In this document: positions 24,300 through 32,845 of the stretch, piece by piece
How positions within the stretch are numbered: position 1 is the first letter of the stretch
Layout of the letters: the number at the start of each line of letters is the position of its first letter
Assembly (NCBI RefSeq): GCF_016278715.1
Contig: NZ_JADQBH010000239.1
Span: 1 to 36,577 of the forward strand
Direction of reading: 5' to 3'
DNA from: Marinilabilia sp.
Lineage (GTDB): Bacteria > Bacteroidota > Bacteroidia > Bacteroidales > Marinilabiliaceae
DNA length: 36,577 bases
The notes under the pieces: generated by a model
The model's input: the letters and a program-made list of their open reading frames with translations, nothing else
Told to the model about the DNA's origin: nothing
Databases searched by the model: none
Position numbers and translations under genes: made by a program

Positions 24300-25718
24300 A
24301 TGGGAAATCCCAGAGGATTCATTGAGGTTCAACGAAAGCTGAGCGGGAACAGACCGATAAGTGAGCGTGTTGATGATTATGGTGAAGTAGAACAAACACT
24401 CAACGACCAGGACAGGAAATTACAGGCCTCGCGTTGCATGGACTGCGGCATTCCGTTTTGCCACTGGGCCTGTCCGGTGGGCAGCAAAATTCCTGAATGG
24501 CAGGACGCCCTATACCAGGGTGATTATAAACTGGCTAGCGAGGTACTGCATTCAACGAATAGTTTTCCGGAATTTACCGGAAGAGTTTGTCCCGCACCTT
24601 GCGAGAAATCTTGTGTGTTGGCCATTCATGAAGAAGCTGTGACCATTCGGGAAAACGAGTCTTCTACGGTTGAAAAAGCCTTTGAACTGGGGCTCATTCA
24701 GCCTCGTGTGCCTAAAAAAAGAACGGGTAAAAAGGTAGCTGTGATTGGGTCCGGGCCTTCCGGCTTGTCGGTCGCTGACCAGCTTAATCAAAAGGGGCAT
24801 AGCGTTACCGTCTTTGAACGGGATGATGCGATTGGCGGGTTGCTGAGATATGGAATTCCCGATTTTAAGCTGAATAAAAAGGTCATTGACCGCCGTCAAC
24901 GGATTTTTGAAAAAGAGGGCATTGAGTTTCGTGTCAATACTTCTGTAGGTGATGATGTGAAAGGAAGTGACTTAGTAAAGGATTATGATGCTGTTGTACT
25001 TGCTATTGGTGCTATGCAACCTCGTGATCTTCCGGTTGAAGGACGCGACCTGAAAGGGATTCATTTTGCAATGGATTATCTGAAACAACAAAATAAAATC
25101 AACCGTGGAGAGGAATTCTCCGATGGTGAACGCATTAATGCAAAGGGTAAAAAGATAATGGTTATCGGGGGGGGTGACACCGGTAGCGACTGTGTGGGAA
25201 CAGCCAATCGTCAACGGGCTGAGAAGGTAATGCAAATTGAAATCATGCCTAAGCCACCGGCATCCAGAACTCCTGATAATCCGTGGCCTTACTGGCCTAA
25301 TATGTTAAAAGTTTCTTCTTCTCACGAAGAAGGATGCGAGCGCACCTGGGGCTTGTCCACACGTAAGTTTATAGGGGAGAAAGGGAAATTGAAAGCGGTT
25401 GAAGTGGTTGAAGTGGAGTGGATGCAGGACAATGGTCGCTGGAAAATGGAGGAGAAAGAAGATACTGTAAGGAGAATCGATGTTGATCTGGTAATGCTTT
25501 CCATGGGGTTTGTACATCCAATTCACAAAGGGGTGGTGGAAGAACTGGGACTGGAACTTGACCAGCGTGGTAATGTAAAAATCAGCGGAGAATTTGCTGC
25601 CAGTAGGCCGGGTGTGTTTGCTGCCGGGGATGCTGCTAATGGTGCCAGCCTTGTTGTAACTGCCATTGCCAAAGGACGCGAAGCTGCTGAGCATGTTCAT
25701 GAGTATCTTTCCAAATAA
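24300..25718 (+). CDS. gltD: Glutamate synthase small (beta) subunit
   Basis: 472 residues. It passes electrons from NAD(P)H to GltB. The N-terminal Fe-S region has Cys46, Cys49, Cys54 and Cys58 (CMDCGIPFCHWAC) and Cys97, Cys101, Cys105 (CPAPCEKSC). FAD and NAD(P)H dinucleotide folds are marked by VAVIGSGPSGLSVADQL and IMVIGGGDTGSDCVG. The C-terminal GVFAAGDAANGASLVVTAI closes the FAD domain. Length and order match canonical gltBD, and a strong terminator follows. Confidence 0.96.
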   Translation: MGNPRGFIEVQRKLSGNRPISERVDDYGEVEQTLNDQDRKLQASRCMDCGIPFCHWACPVGSKIPEWQDALYQGDYKLASEVLHSTNSFPEFTGRVCPAPCEKSCVLAIHEEAVTIRENESSTVEKAFELGLIQPRVPKKRTGKKVAVIGSGPSGLSVADQLNQKGHSVTVFERDDAIGGLLRYGIPDFKLNKKVIDRRQRIFEKEGIEFRVNTSVGDDVKGSDLVKDYDAVVLAIGAMQPRDLPVEGRDLKGIHFAMDYLKQQNKINRGEEFSDGERINAKGKKIMVIGGGDTGSDCVGTANRQRAEKVMQIEIMPKPPASRTPDNPWPYWPNMLKVSSSHEEGCERTWGLSTRKFIGEKGKLKAVEVVEVEWMQDNGRWKMEEKEDTVRRIDVDLVMLSMGFVHPIHKGVVEELGLELDQRGNVKISGEFAASRPGVFAAGDAANGASLVVTAIAKGREAAEHVHEYLSK

Positions 25719-26231
25719 TTATTGAGTTTAGGGTTGTTGATTAAAACTAGATGATTAGGTTCTCCTAAAAAGGGTTGGTCTTTTTAAAAGACCTGCCCTT
25801 TTTTAGATTCGTTTGTGAAAGAACCGGTGGGTCCATGGAAGGGGCCAATTTAAATAACCCCGAGTGCAAACCCTGGATTACAGGTGAAATGGAAGCGAAT
25901 TCCCGAATGTGGGCCAACTGTCAGTTTCCTGATGTTTCGTGTGTAACAAAAATCGGACATCGCCAATGTTGTTAAGCAATCTCTTCCCGATAAGCGCATA
26001 TCTGTGTTTTGAAATATGTTGAGAGTTTTTGAGAAAAACATTTATTTTTTAATAAGCTGTATGTCAGCTATTGGTAGCCGATGTTGCGAAATATAAAAAA
26101 AAATCTGAATCCGATGTACGTGTATTACTCTGCTCAGTTGTCAAAAATAAAGGTGAAATTGATGAATTGTTAATATAAGCAGAGCGATTTGTTCACAAAC
26201 AATTGTTCTCCTTTTGAAATATAGACTGAGA
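25719..26231. other. Intergenic region between gltD and lpxA
   Basis: 513 bases. The left part carries the gltD terminator (25767-25804). The rest shows no credible gene: the 66-codon open frame around 25775-25975 lacks an ATG start and family resemblance. A perfect 10-base palindrome AACAATTGTT (26198-26207) lies about 25 bases before lpxA. I found no exact promoter pair for lpxA. Confidence 0.5.
25767..25804 (+). terminator. Terminator of gltBD
   Basis: AAAAAGGG (25767-25774) pairs with CCCTTTTTT (25796-25804) around an inner stem GGTCTTTT / AAAAGACC (25777-25793), with a 2x2 internal loop. A T-run closes it. It begins about 50 bases after gltD. Confidence 0.85.
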
Positions 26232-27041
26232 ATGGAGCAACTCATATCGAAGAAAGCGGAGATACATCCGGATGCTAGGATTGGAAAAAATGTAACGGTT
26301 GAGGCTTTTGCTAAGATTGATAAAGATGTGGTGATTGGTGATGGGACTTGGATTGGTGCCAATGCAACCATTTATCCCGGTGCCAGAATTGGAAAAGATT
26401 GTAAGGTTTTTCCCGGGGCGGTGATTTCTGCCGAACCTCAGGATCTGAAATTTGATGGAGAGTACAGTACCGTTGAAGTGGGCGATCGCACCACCATTCG
26501 TGAATATGTTACTATTAACCGGGGTACTGCGGCAAAAGGTGTAACCAAAGTTGGTAATGATACTTTGCTTATGGCCTATGCTCACCTTGGGCACGATGTG
26601 GAGGTAGGAAATCACTGTGTGGTTGCTAACAGTGTTCAGCTGGCCGGTGAGGTGGTTCTCGAAGACTGGGTGGTAATTGGCGGAATGAGTGCCGTGCACC
26701 AGTTTTGTCGAATCGGGACGCATTCAATGGTATCAGGTATGTGCGGAGTGTTGTCGGATGTGGCACCTTATACGAAAGTATTTGGGTTGCCTGCAGCTTA
26801 TATGGGAATCAATCTGGTTGGATTGCGGCGACGAGGGTTCAATCGGGAGCAGATAGACAATATTCACGATATTTATCGGGCTCTTTATCAGCAGGGACGA
26901 AACGTTTCACAAGCCATTGAATATATGCAGGCTTATCTGGACCCAAGTCCTGAAATGGGGCAAATTATTACTTTTATTAAAGGGTCGAAGCGCGGAATAA
27001 TCAAAAATGCTGTTGGGCAGACTACAACGGTTGCACCTTGA
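26232..27041 (+). CDS. lpxA: UDP-N-acetylglucosamine acyltransferase
   Basis: 269 residues from ATG 26232; a TTG at 26214 would add six residues and is less likely. It transfers a 3-hydroxyacyl chain from acyl carrier protein to UDP-GlcNAc, the first step of lipid A synthesis. Left-handed beta-helix hexapeptide repeats fill residues 10-180; the catalytic His121 lies in AHLGHD (E. coli His125 in AHIAHD). INRGTAAKGVTKVG, GGMSAVHQFCRIG and VGLRRRGFNREQI match LpxA. It stands alone, without lpxD, lpxC or fabZ next to it, so a second copy elsewhere is possible. Confidence 0.9.
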   Translation: MEQLISKKAEIHPDARIGKNVTVEAFAKIDKDVVIGDGTWIGANATIYPGARIGKDCKVFPGAVISAEPQDLKFDGEYSTVEVGDRTTIREYVTINRGTAAKGVTKVGNDTLLMAYAHLGHDVEVGNHCVVANSVQLAGEVVLEDWVVIGGMSAVHQFCRIGTHSMVSGMCGVLSDVAPYTKVFGLPAAYMGINLVGLRRRGFNREQIDNIHDIYRALYQQGRNVSQAIEYMQAYLDPSPEMGQIITFIKGSKRGIIKNAVGQTTTVAP

Positions 27042-27085
27042 TTTTTTTCTGGTGACACAACTGTCACTTTTTGATAATGATGGAT

Positions 27086-27112
27086 AAGGCTGTCTTCATA
27101 AGGCAGCCTTTT
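27086..27112 (+). terminator. Terminator after lpxA
   Basis: AAGGCTG (27086-27092) and CAGCCTT (27104-27110) form a perfect 7-bp stem with an 11-base loop, followed by TT ATTAATTTT. It begins 45 bases after the lpxA stop. Confidence 0.7.
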
Positions 27113-27306
27113 ATTAATTTTCAGAGAATTGTATATTCTTCAACGGGTGTGGTTTTTTAAATTCCACCTGCCCCTTTTGGTGCCTTCCAAGGATGGGATG
27201 GATATCGGATATTCTTTGTTGTTTGGGTTTGTTGAAATCTGGTATCTCAACAAATGACTACTGACTATCTTACTTCCAGCTTCAAGCGATTGCTTTCCTG
27301 TCGAAA

Positions 27307-28506
27307 TTACTTTTGCATTATAGAAAATGGAGCAATCGCCCGATTGAAAATGCCGTGCACCCAGGCGATGGCCATTCCGTAGTTGGTAACGGGGATATTG
27401 GCTTCAATAGCTGGCTTTAACCGGTTGTGAAGCTGTCGACGGGTAATCATGCAGCCGCCACATTGAACAACCAGGGCATAATCCGCAATGGGGCGTTTTA
27501 TGTTGTCGAGACCTGCAATGACATCAAATTCCAGTTGCTTGCCGGTATGTTTTCTCAGCCATTTAGGGATTTTCTCACGGCCAATGTCATCACAGGCCAC
27601 ATGATGGGTGCAGGATTCAAGAATCAGCACCCGGTCATTTTCTTTTAGTTCATCGATTTTTGGGGTGCCCTCCATGTATTGACTGAAGTTTCCTTTAAAT
27701 CTGGCCAAAAGAATGCTAAAGCTGGTTAGTTGTATGTTTTTTGGTATTGATTTGTCTGCTTTCGGAAAAACCTGAGAGTCGGTAACCACCAATGCCGGTG
27801 TGATGCCGGTTTTGGCAAGAAAAGAATCTACCTCCGTTTCTTTCAGGACGATGCAAACAGCTTCATTGTCTAAAACATCACGAATGGTTTGAACCTGAGG
27901 GAGGATCATTCTTCCTGCCGGAGCCTCAATGTCGATGGGGGTAATGAGCAATACCGCATCTCCCGGAGCGATGAGGTCTCCAACCAATGTGGGGGTGGTA
28001 TATGCCGATTCCGGAATGGTTCTTCGAATAGCCTCGATAATGGGTTCGGAGGAAATGTCGGGAGACAGTCTCAGAAAACCGGAACTTCCCTTTTCGGTGT
28101 AGTTCTGCACGGTGGAAGCTGTTGCCGGGTTGATATCTTCTTTGTTGTGGATAACCAGAAACGGGACTTCCCGCTTTTTGAACTCGGCAATGAGTTTTAT
28201 TTCAGGCTCTTCAATCTGGTTGTTTGCAGCTATTAGTATGGCAAGATCAATACGGTCGATGGACTGCAGCGTTTTGGAAATTCGTTTTAAGCCCAAATCG
28301 CCGATGTCATCAGTTCCTGCGGTATCAATTAAAACTACGGGACCAAAGTTTGTAATTTCAAACGACTTTTTAACGGGGTCGGTGGTCGTTCCGGGCACAT
28401 CCGAAACAATGGCAATTTCCTGTCCTGCGAGCCTGTTAATGATAGTGCTCTTTCCATTGTTCCTCCTGCCAAAAATGCCGATGAAAGGTTGCCGGTCTTT
28501 TCCCAT
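27307..28506 (-). CDS. hydF: [FeFe]-hydrogenase maturation GTPase HydF
   Basis: 399 residues from the ATG at 28506; an upstream in-frame ATG at 28542 would add 12 residues that do not resemble the family. The GTPase domain has the P-loop GRRNNGKS (13-20), DTAG (61-64) and NKED. The C-terminal [4Fe-4S] scaffold site reads Cys299-x-His301, 47 residues, Cys349-x-x-Cys352, matching the HydF CxH-x(46-53)-CxxC pattern. HydF carries the precursor of the di-iron subcluster to the hydrogenase. hydE, hydG and the hydrogenase itself are not in the window, so it is separated from its partners here. Confidence 0.93.
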   Translation of the reverse strand: MGKDRQPFIGIFGRRNNGKSTIINRLAGQEIAIVSDVPGTTTDPVKKSFEITNFGPVVLIDTAGTDDIGDLGLKRISKTLQSIDRIDLAILIAANNQIEEPEIKLIAEFKKREVPFLVIHNKEDINPATASTVQNYTEKGSSGFLRLSPDISSEPIIEAIRRTIPESAYTTPTLVGDLIAPGDAVLLITPIDIEAPAGRMILPQVQTIRDVLDNEAVCIVLKETEVDSFLAKTGITPALVVTDSQVFPKADKSIPKNIQLTSFSILLARFKGNFSQYMEGTPKIDELKENDRVLILESCTHHVACDDIGREKIPKWLRKHTGKQLEFDVIAGLDNIKRPIADYALVVQCGGCMITRRQLHNRLKPAIEANIPVTNYGMAIAWVHGIFNRAIAPFSIMQK

Positions 28507-28616
28507 TTTTTTGTGTAAAGTAAATAAAAAATGAATTACCAAGATACATCTTTAGTAGTGAGAATTCCGCCGTTAAGCCTTGTACTTCATGAATTTTGTT
28601 TTTGGATGTTCTAATT

Positions 28617-28758
28617 AATAGTCCGTTAAAAAAAATAAACGCAGAGGGTTGATGACGCAAAGTGTTTATTATGAGCGAGTTGTGATTTGTCTGGATTGAA
28701 CTGTAATGGCCGACTTCCAGCTGATTGTAATTCCGAGCATTCGGGATAACGGACTATT
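28617..28758. repeat. MITE-like intergenic repeat, copy A
   Basis: The ends are a perfect 12-base inverted repeat: AATAGTCCGTTA (28617-28628) and TAACGGACTATT (28747-28758). The 142-bp interior has no ORF. A related sequence lies at 32713-32845, sharing GTCCG, TAAAC, CAAAGT, TTTATTATGA, GAGTTGTG, TGTCTGG and AATGG in the same order. No target-site duplication is evident. This suggests a small non-autonomous mobile repeat or another dispersed intergenic family. Confidence 0.6.
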
Positions 28759-28911
28759 GCAAGTATCAGGAAATTAAATCTTCTTTAATTAAAATTGGTG
28801 TTAAGAATAGTCCTTTATTTTCAAATCAACTTTACTAAGGGCGGCTGTGTTTTGCTGTTAGTTGGAAATCGAAATGGATTCTTTATTAATGGTGAAGGTT
28901 AGGAAATACTC

Positions 28912-28943
28912 TTTCAGGAATCAAATAAAAAGGTCTATTTTTG
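28912..28943 (+). promoter_or_regulatory. Possible promoter of the PD40 gene
   Basis: TTTC (28912-28915, near TTTG), a 20-base spacer, and TATTTTTG followed by T (28936-28943), an exact TAnnTTTG. It would start transcription about 30 bases before the ATG at 28978. Confidence 0.45.
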
Positions 28944-28977
28944 TCCGATTGGCAAAGGTATTTTCAAGACGCATTAT

Positions 28978-29961
28978 ATGATAAAGTTTCTACATCTGGT
29001 TTCGGTTTTTTTCTTCTCAGGGATGATTGTATTTTCGCAGACTTATTCGGAGTCCCCTTCCGATTTTTTCTTTTCTGATGAGGTAGGAGATCAGCCCATG
29101 CTTATGTCACCTGGTTTTATTTCCTCCGGGTTGGACGAAGCATACGGAACCCTGAGCCCTGATGGCGGTGAGTTCTATTATTGTCTTCGGAAAAACGGAA
29201 TGTTTTCAGTCATCATGGCTACGCGTTTCCACGATGGGTTTTGGAGCTATCCTGAGGTTGTTGGCTTTTCGGGGAACTATTTGGATACAAGTCCTTTCCT
29301 ATCGCCGGATGGAGAATTTCTTTTCTTTGCTTCCAATCGCCCGGTTCAGGAGGATGATGGGATTCCAGACTGGAATATTTGGAGGAGTAGAAGAGGAAAG
29401 AATGGACAATGGATTAGCCCGCAACTAATGCCGTTTAGCAATGATACCAGGAATGAAGTTTCCGTTTCGGTGGATAAGGATGGGGTGGTTTATTTTAGTG
29501 CTGATTATCAGGGTGCGACCATTACGATGGATGAGAATGCGTTGGATATATTTTTTGTACAACCCAGGGAAAACGGAGGGTGGACCGAAGCCGTGAAGCT
29601 TCCTGCCGGCGTTAATTCTGATCGGCCCGAAAGAGACCCGGCCATTTCTCCTGATGGTAAATGTCTGGTTTTTAGCTCTTACCGCATGGATGGAGAAGGT
29701 GCTTCTGACTTGTATGTTTCTTACAAAGTGGATGGAGAGTGGGCGGAAGCGGTGAGTTTGGGTAATAAGGTTAATTCAGGAGCTTACGAAGGGGGGGCGG
29801 CTTTTACTTCCGACGGAAAATTGTTGATCTTTACCAGTTCGGTGACACGTGACATGCCGCGTCAGCTAAAATATTCCAGTATCAAAAAATGGTTGTTGGG
29901 TCCTGGCAATGGAGCTGGAGATATCTGGTATCTGGATGCTTCCATTATTTTGAAGGACTAG
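28978..29961 (+). CDS. Exported PD40/TolB-like beta-propeller protein
   Basis: 327 residues with a signal peptide (about 1-20, ending VFSQ), so it is probably periplasmic or surface-located. At least four WD40-like PD40 repeats can be read from their SPDG cores: TLSPDGGEFYY, FLSPDGEFLFFAS, AISPDGKCLVFSS and AFTSDGKLLIFTS. The repeats fill the protein. No enzyme motif is visible and no partner gene adjoins; the upstream region carries its own promoter-like element. OmpA-linked and lipoprotein relatives exist in Bacteroidetes, but here there is no OmpA domain. The specific role is unknown. Confidence 0.8.
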   Translation: MIKFLHLVSVFFFSGMIVFSQTYSESPSDFFFSDEVGDQPMLMSPGFISSGLDEAYGTLSPDGGEFYYCLRKNGMFSVIMATRFHDGFWSYPEVVGFSGNYLDTSPFLSPDGEFLFFASNRPVQEDDGIPDWNIWRSRRGKNGQWISPQLMPFSNDTRNEVSVSVDKDGVVYFSADYQGATITMDENALDIFFVQPRENGGWTEAVKLPAGVNSDRPERDPAISPDGKCLVFSSYRMDGEGASDLYVSYKVDGEWAEAVSLGNKVNSGAYEGGAAFTSDGKLLIFTSSVTRDMPRQLKYSSIKKWLLGPGNGAGDIWYLDASIILKD

Positions 29962-30377
29962 TAGTGCGACCACAAAATTCTATTTCATATTTCACATCCC
30001 TTTTACTTCCTGCATCGTTAAATTTTTGCACCGTAGTTATGGTTATGCTTTAAAATTTTGCCTTGCAGCAAGAAAAAATGAAAGTAAAACATTTGAAACA
30101 CTATTTTAGGAACGCACTACTGGTTTTCTTTAAAAGGCACCTAAAATTAAGTCTGCACCTGAAAGGGGAAATTCTTAGCATTTTTCTAATAGAAAGAATT
30201 CTTTTATGATTAAAAAGACTTTTTGTTTAAAGAGGAGGTGGCATGTTCGCCTTCCGGGCAGTACCTGATTGAAACTACCTCTTCCGGCCTCTCACAAAAA
30301 ATTACTGACTAAATTTCCTTAAGCTTACAAAACTTAAAGTGCTTATATGCCTTATATGGTTCAATTTTTTTCTAATG
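29962..30377. other. Convergent intergenic region
   Basis: 416 bases between the PD40 gene (+) and the NtrC-like regulator (-), so it should hold two terminators, yet no clear stem plus T-run was found. Two inverted repeats are visible: AGTAGTGCG (29960-29968) with CGCACTACT (30113-30121), and the palindrome AAAGAATTCTTT (30193-30204). A 43-codon plus-strand ORF at 30078-30209 has no other support. Confidence 0.45.
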
Positions 30378-31541
30378 TTAAGCCATGGGCATTGCGTAGG
30401 TCTGAACATCTTTATCTGTGATTTCGTTGTTGCACAGGATAATTAATCGTTCAATGACATTTCTGAATTCCCTGATATTTCCTGTCCAGGTGATTTTCTG
30501 AAGTTCTTTTATTGCAGATTCTTCAAAAACTTTGGGTTGTACGCCCAATTCTTTGCATATAAGGTTATTGAAGTGCTCTGTGAGTAGGGGGATGTCGTTA
30601 ATGCGTTCGTTGAGCGATGGAACTTTAATGATGATAACACTTAGACGATGGTAAAGGTCTTCTCGGAACCGGGATTCTTTAATTTCATTCTGCAGGTTTT
30701 TGTTGGTTGCTGCCAGAATGCGGACATCCACTTTGATATCTTTGTCACTTCCCACTCTTGAAATAACATTTTCCTGTAATACTCTGAGCACTTTGGCCTG
30801 CGCGGCGAGGCTCATATCACCAATTTCATCCAGAAAGATGGTTCCTCCGTTGGCTTGCTCAAACTTTCCTTTTCTTTGTTTATGTGCCGAGGTAAAAGCC
30901 CCTTTTTCGTGGCCAAAAAGTTCACTTTCGATGAGTTCAGATGGGATAGCGGCGCAGTTGACTTCGATGAATGGTTGTTCGGCCCGGTTGCTTTTTTCGT
31001 GAAGCCAGCGGGCCACAAGTTCTTTCCCCGTACCGTTATGTCCCGTAATAAGAACACGGGCATCCGTGGGGGCCACCTTGTCTATCATCTCTTTCACTTC
31101 CACCATAGGCCCGGATTCACCAATCATGTCGTAGGTCTTGCTGACTTTGCGTCTGAGTACTTTTGTTTCTGTGACCAGCTCTTTTTTGTCAAGTCCGTTT
31201 CGGATGGTTACCAAAAGACGATTTAAATCCAACGGCTTCTCAATAAAGTCGTAAGCCCCTTTTTTTATTGCTTCTACAGCAGTGTCAATATTACCATGTC
31301 CGGAAATCATGATGACAGGAATGTCGGGGGAACTCTCCATCATTTTATCGAGTACTTCCATTCCGTCCATCTCAGGCATTTTGATGTCCAGTAAAATTAC
31401 ATCGTACTTATCGGCTTCAAACTTTTCAAGGCCGTCCGGGCCATTTTCTGCCAGTACCACCTCGTGCTTTTCATACTCAAGAATGTCTTTTAGTGTATTG
31501 CGAATGCTTTTTTGGTCGTCGATGACAAGTATTTTGGGCAT
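30378..31541 (-). CDS. NtrC-family response regulator without a DNA-binding domain
   Basis: 387 residues: a receiver domain (about 1-120) with phospho-acceptor Asp52 in LLDIKMP, a linker, and a sigma-54 activator AAA+ domain (about 138-370). Walker A is GHNGTGKE (167-174) and Walker B FLDEIG (236-241). The sigma-54 contact loop reads GAFTSA (214-219) instead of GAFTGA. The protein ends TDKDVQTYAMPMA, just after the AAA+ lid, with no Fis-type HTH. The sequence after the stop does not encode one in another frame, so this is not a simple frameshift. It may act from solution or with a partner. It lies 54 bases after ppx. Confidence 0.9.
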   Translation of the reverse strand: MPKILVIDDQKSIRNTLKDILEYEKHEVVLAENGPDGLEKFEADKYDVILLDIKMPEMDGMEVLDKMMESSPDIPVIMISGHGNIDTAVEAIKKGAYDFIEKPLDLNRLLVTIRNGLDKKELVTETKVLRRKVSKTYDMIGESGPMVEVKEMIDKVAPTDARVLITGHNGTGKELVARWLHEKSNRAEQPFIEVNCAAIPSELIESELFGHEKGAFTSAHKQRKGKFEQANGGTIFLDEIGDMSLAAQAKVLRVLQENVISRVGSDKDIKVDVRILAATNKNLQNEIKESRFREDLYHRLSVIIIKVPSLNERINDIPLLTEHFNNLICKELGVQPKVFEESAIKELQKITWTGNIREFRNVIERLIILCNNEITDKDVQTYAMPMA

Positions 31542-31595
31542 GATGTATGTTTATTTTGATGGTCTGTTACTTCTTTTTTTGTTGGCGTGTTAATA

Positions 31596-32537
31596 TTACA
31601 TCTGGCTGGAGATAATCTGAAGAATAGCTCCTTCTTTCAGTGCAAAAGAGCATTGCCAAACCTCTTTCACTTTTAGTTCTTCGATTATAAATTTCACAAT
31701 GATGCTGGCTGGTACAATGCTGTCCACGCGGTGTGGTTCCATGCCTGGCATCACTCTGCGTTGGTCGGAGGTGGATGACATTAACTCCTTGTGTACAACC
31801 TGCATCCGTTTGTTCTCCAGAAAAAGGGAGGTCAGCTTGGAACTGTCGAGCAGAGGGTAGAACTTTCTGGAAAGGAGGGCAGCTAAAGTATCAAACGACC
31901 CGGATGACCCAACCATTTTTTTGACGGGAAACTGTTTGATTGCCTCAAAAAGCATCTCCAGTTCTTTTTTCAGATGTTTCTGAATGGCTTTGATTTCGCT
32001 TTCTTCGATGGGATCGGAAGGGGTAAACTGTTCCAGCAGGCGTGCAACACCCAATTCGAAACTGTGTTTCCATGCTACTCCAAAACGGTTGGCAATAATA
32101 AACTCAATACTTCCCCCGCCAATGTCCATAATCAGAATGTATTCTTCATCCAATGGGAAAACCTGCCGTACGCCGTCAAAAATGGTTTGGGCTTCCTCAT
32201 CTCCCTGAATAATACGGATGGTGAGTCCCAGTTCATTTTTTACTCTTTGGACAAACTCACGACCATTATTGGCACTTCGGATGGCTGATGTGGCAAAACA
32301 GAAAATGCTCTCTACCTGATAGTCAGAAATCGTAATCAAGTGGGATTTCAATGCTTCAATCCCTCTTTCTGCTGCTTCAGGGGTAATGGTAGCTTTGTGA
32401 ATTCCGCCTTTTCCCAGCTTGGCCGGATTCTTCGATTCCAGAAGAATGTTGTAGGTTCCGTCCGCGGCAACTTCGGTTATGAGCAAGTTGAATGTGTTGG
32501 TCCCCAGGTCTATTATAGCAATTCTGTTGTGTTTCAT
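31596..32537 (-). CDS. ppx: Exopolyphosphatase / Ppx-GppA family phosphatase
   Basis: 313 residues in the ASKHA fold. The first phosphate loop is IDLGTNTFNLLI (9-20), the catalytic acidic region is QGDEEAQTIF (111-120), and the second loop is DIGGGSIEF (138-146). This is the short form (domains I and II only), hydrolysing polyphosphate and/or pppGpp; the two cannot be told apart by sequence. It is followed after 54 bases by the NtrC-like regulator, so the two are probably co-transcribed and may link polyphosphate or alarmone state to a phospho-regulator (inference). Confidence 0.9.
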   Translation of the reverse strand: MKHNRIAIIDLGTNTFNLLITEVAADGTYNILLESKNPAKLGKGGIHKATITPEAAERGIEALKSHLITISDYQVESIFCFATSAIRSANNGREFVQRVKNELGLTIRIIQGDEEAQTIFDGVRQVFPLDEEYILIMDIGGGSIEFIIANRFGVAWKHSFELGVARLLEQFTPSDPIEESEIKAIQKHLKKELEMLFEAIKQFPVKKMVGSSGSFDTLAALLSRKFYPLLDSSKLTSLFLENKRMQVVHKELMSSTSDQRRVMPGMEPHRVDSIVPASIIVKFIIEELKVKEVWQCSFALKEGAILQIISSQM

Positions 32538-32559
32538 TGTCTTATTGGATTACTGTGCT

Positions 32560-32567
32560 CAAAGTTA
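32560..32567 (-). promoter_or_regulatory. Possible -7 element for ppx
   Basis: On the minus strand this reads TAACTTTG, an exact TAnnTTTG match about 22 bases before the ppx start codon. A TTTG at normal spacing is not evident, so the call is tentative. Confidence 0.35.
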
Positions 32568-32712
32568 CGAATAATCATTGTGTTGGATGTTGTTATGAAC
32601 TTTTATTTAAGGGGCTGAATCAACGTTCAATGTTTCTTTTGTGTTAAATATCGTCGTAACTGGTAACAAAATACCTGTTTAATCGTTTTAGTAAATAGTT
32701 TATGTGATATAC

Positions 32713-32845
32713 AATGGTCCGAAAAAAAGGCTTAAACATCGAGACGCAATGACCCAAAGTCTTTATTATGAAGGAGTTGTGGTTTATTTGTCTGGTTTTA
32801 CAATGGGTTAATTATCAACTGTTTGTAAAAGTTTAACGGAATATT
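32713..32845. repeat. MITE-like intergenic repeat, copy B
   Basis: 133 bp related to the element at 28617-28758 in the same orientation. The left end reads AATGGTCCG (32713-32721) and the right end TAACGGAATATT (32834-32845), each differing slightly from copy A. The interior shares CAAAGT, TTTATTATGA (32762-32771, 49 bases from the left end, against 48 in copy A), GAGTTGTG, TGTCTGG and AATGG in order. It is more diverged than a recent insertion. Confidence 0.6.

Larger units (their letters stand above)
28507..28977. other. Intergenic region between hydF and the PD40 gene
   Basis: 471 bases between divergent genes. It contains a 142-bp repeat element with inverted ends (28617-28758) and a promoter-like pair for the PD40 gene (28912-28943). 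No gene is seen. Confidence 0.6.

Noticed and set aside
25775-25975. 66-codon open frame with several Cys after gltD
   Set aside because: It starts inside the gltD terminator without an ATG and has no recognisable domain.
29960-30121. 9-bp inverted repeat AGTAGTGCG / CGCACTACT spanning 162 bp as a mobile element
   Set aside because: Only the arms match; there is no second copy, coding content or target duplication, so chance is likely.
30078-30209. 43-codon ORF (start MKVKHLKHYF) in the convergent gap
   Set aside because: No context or motif support; the composition is that of random AT-rich sequence.
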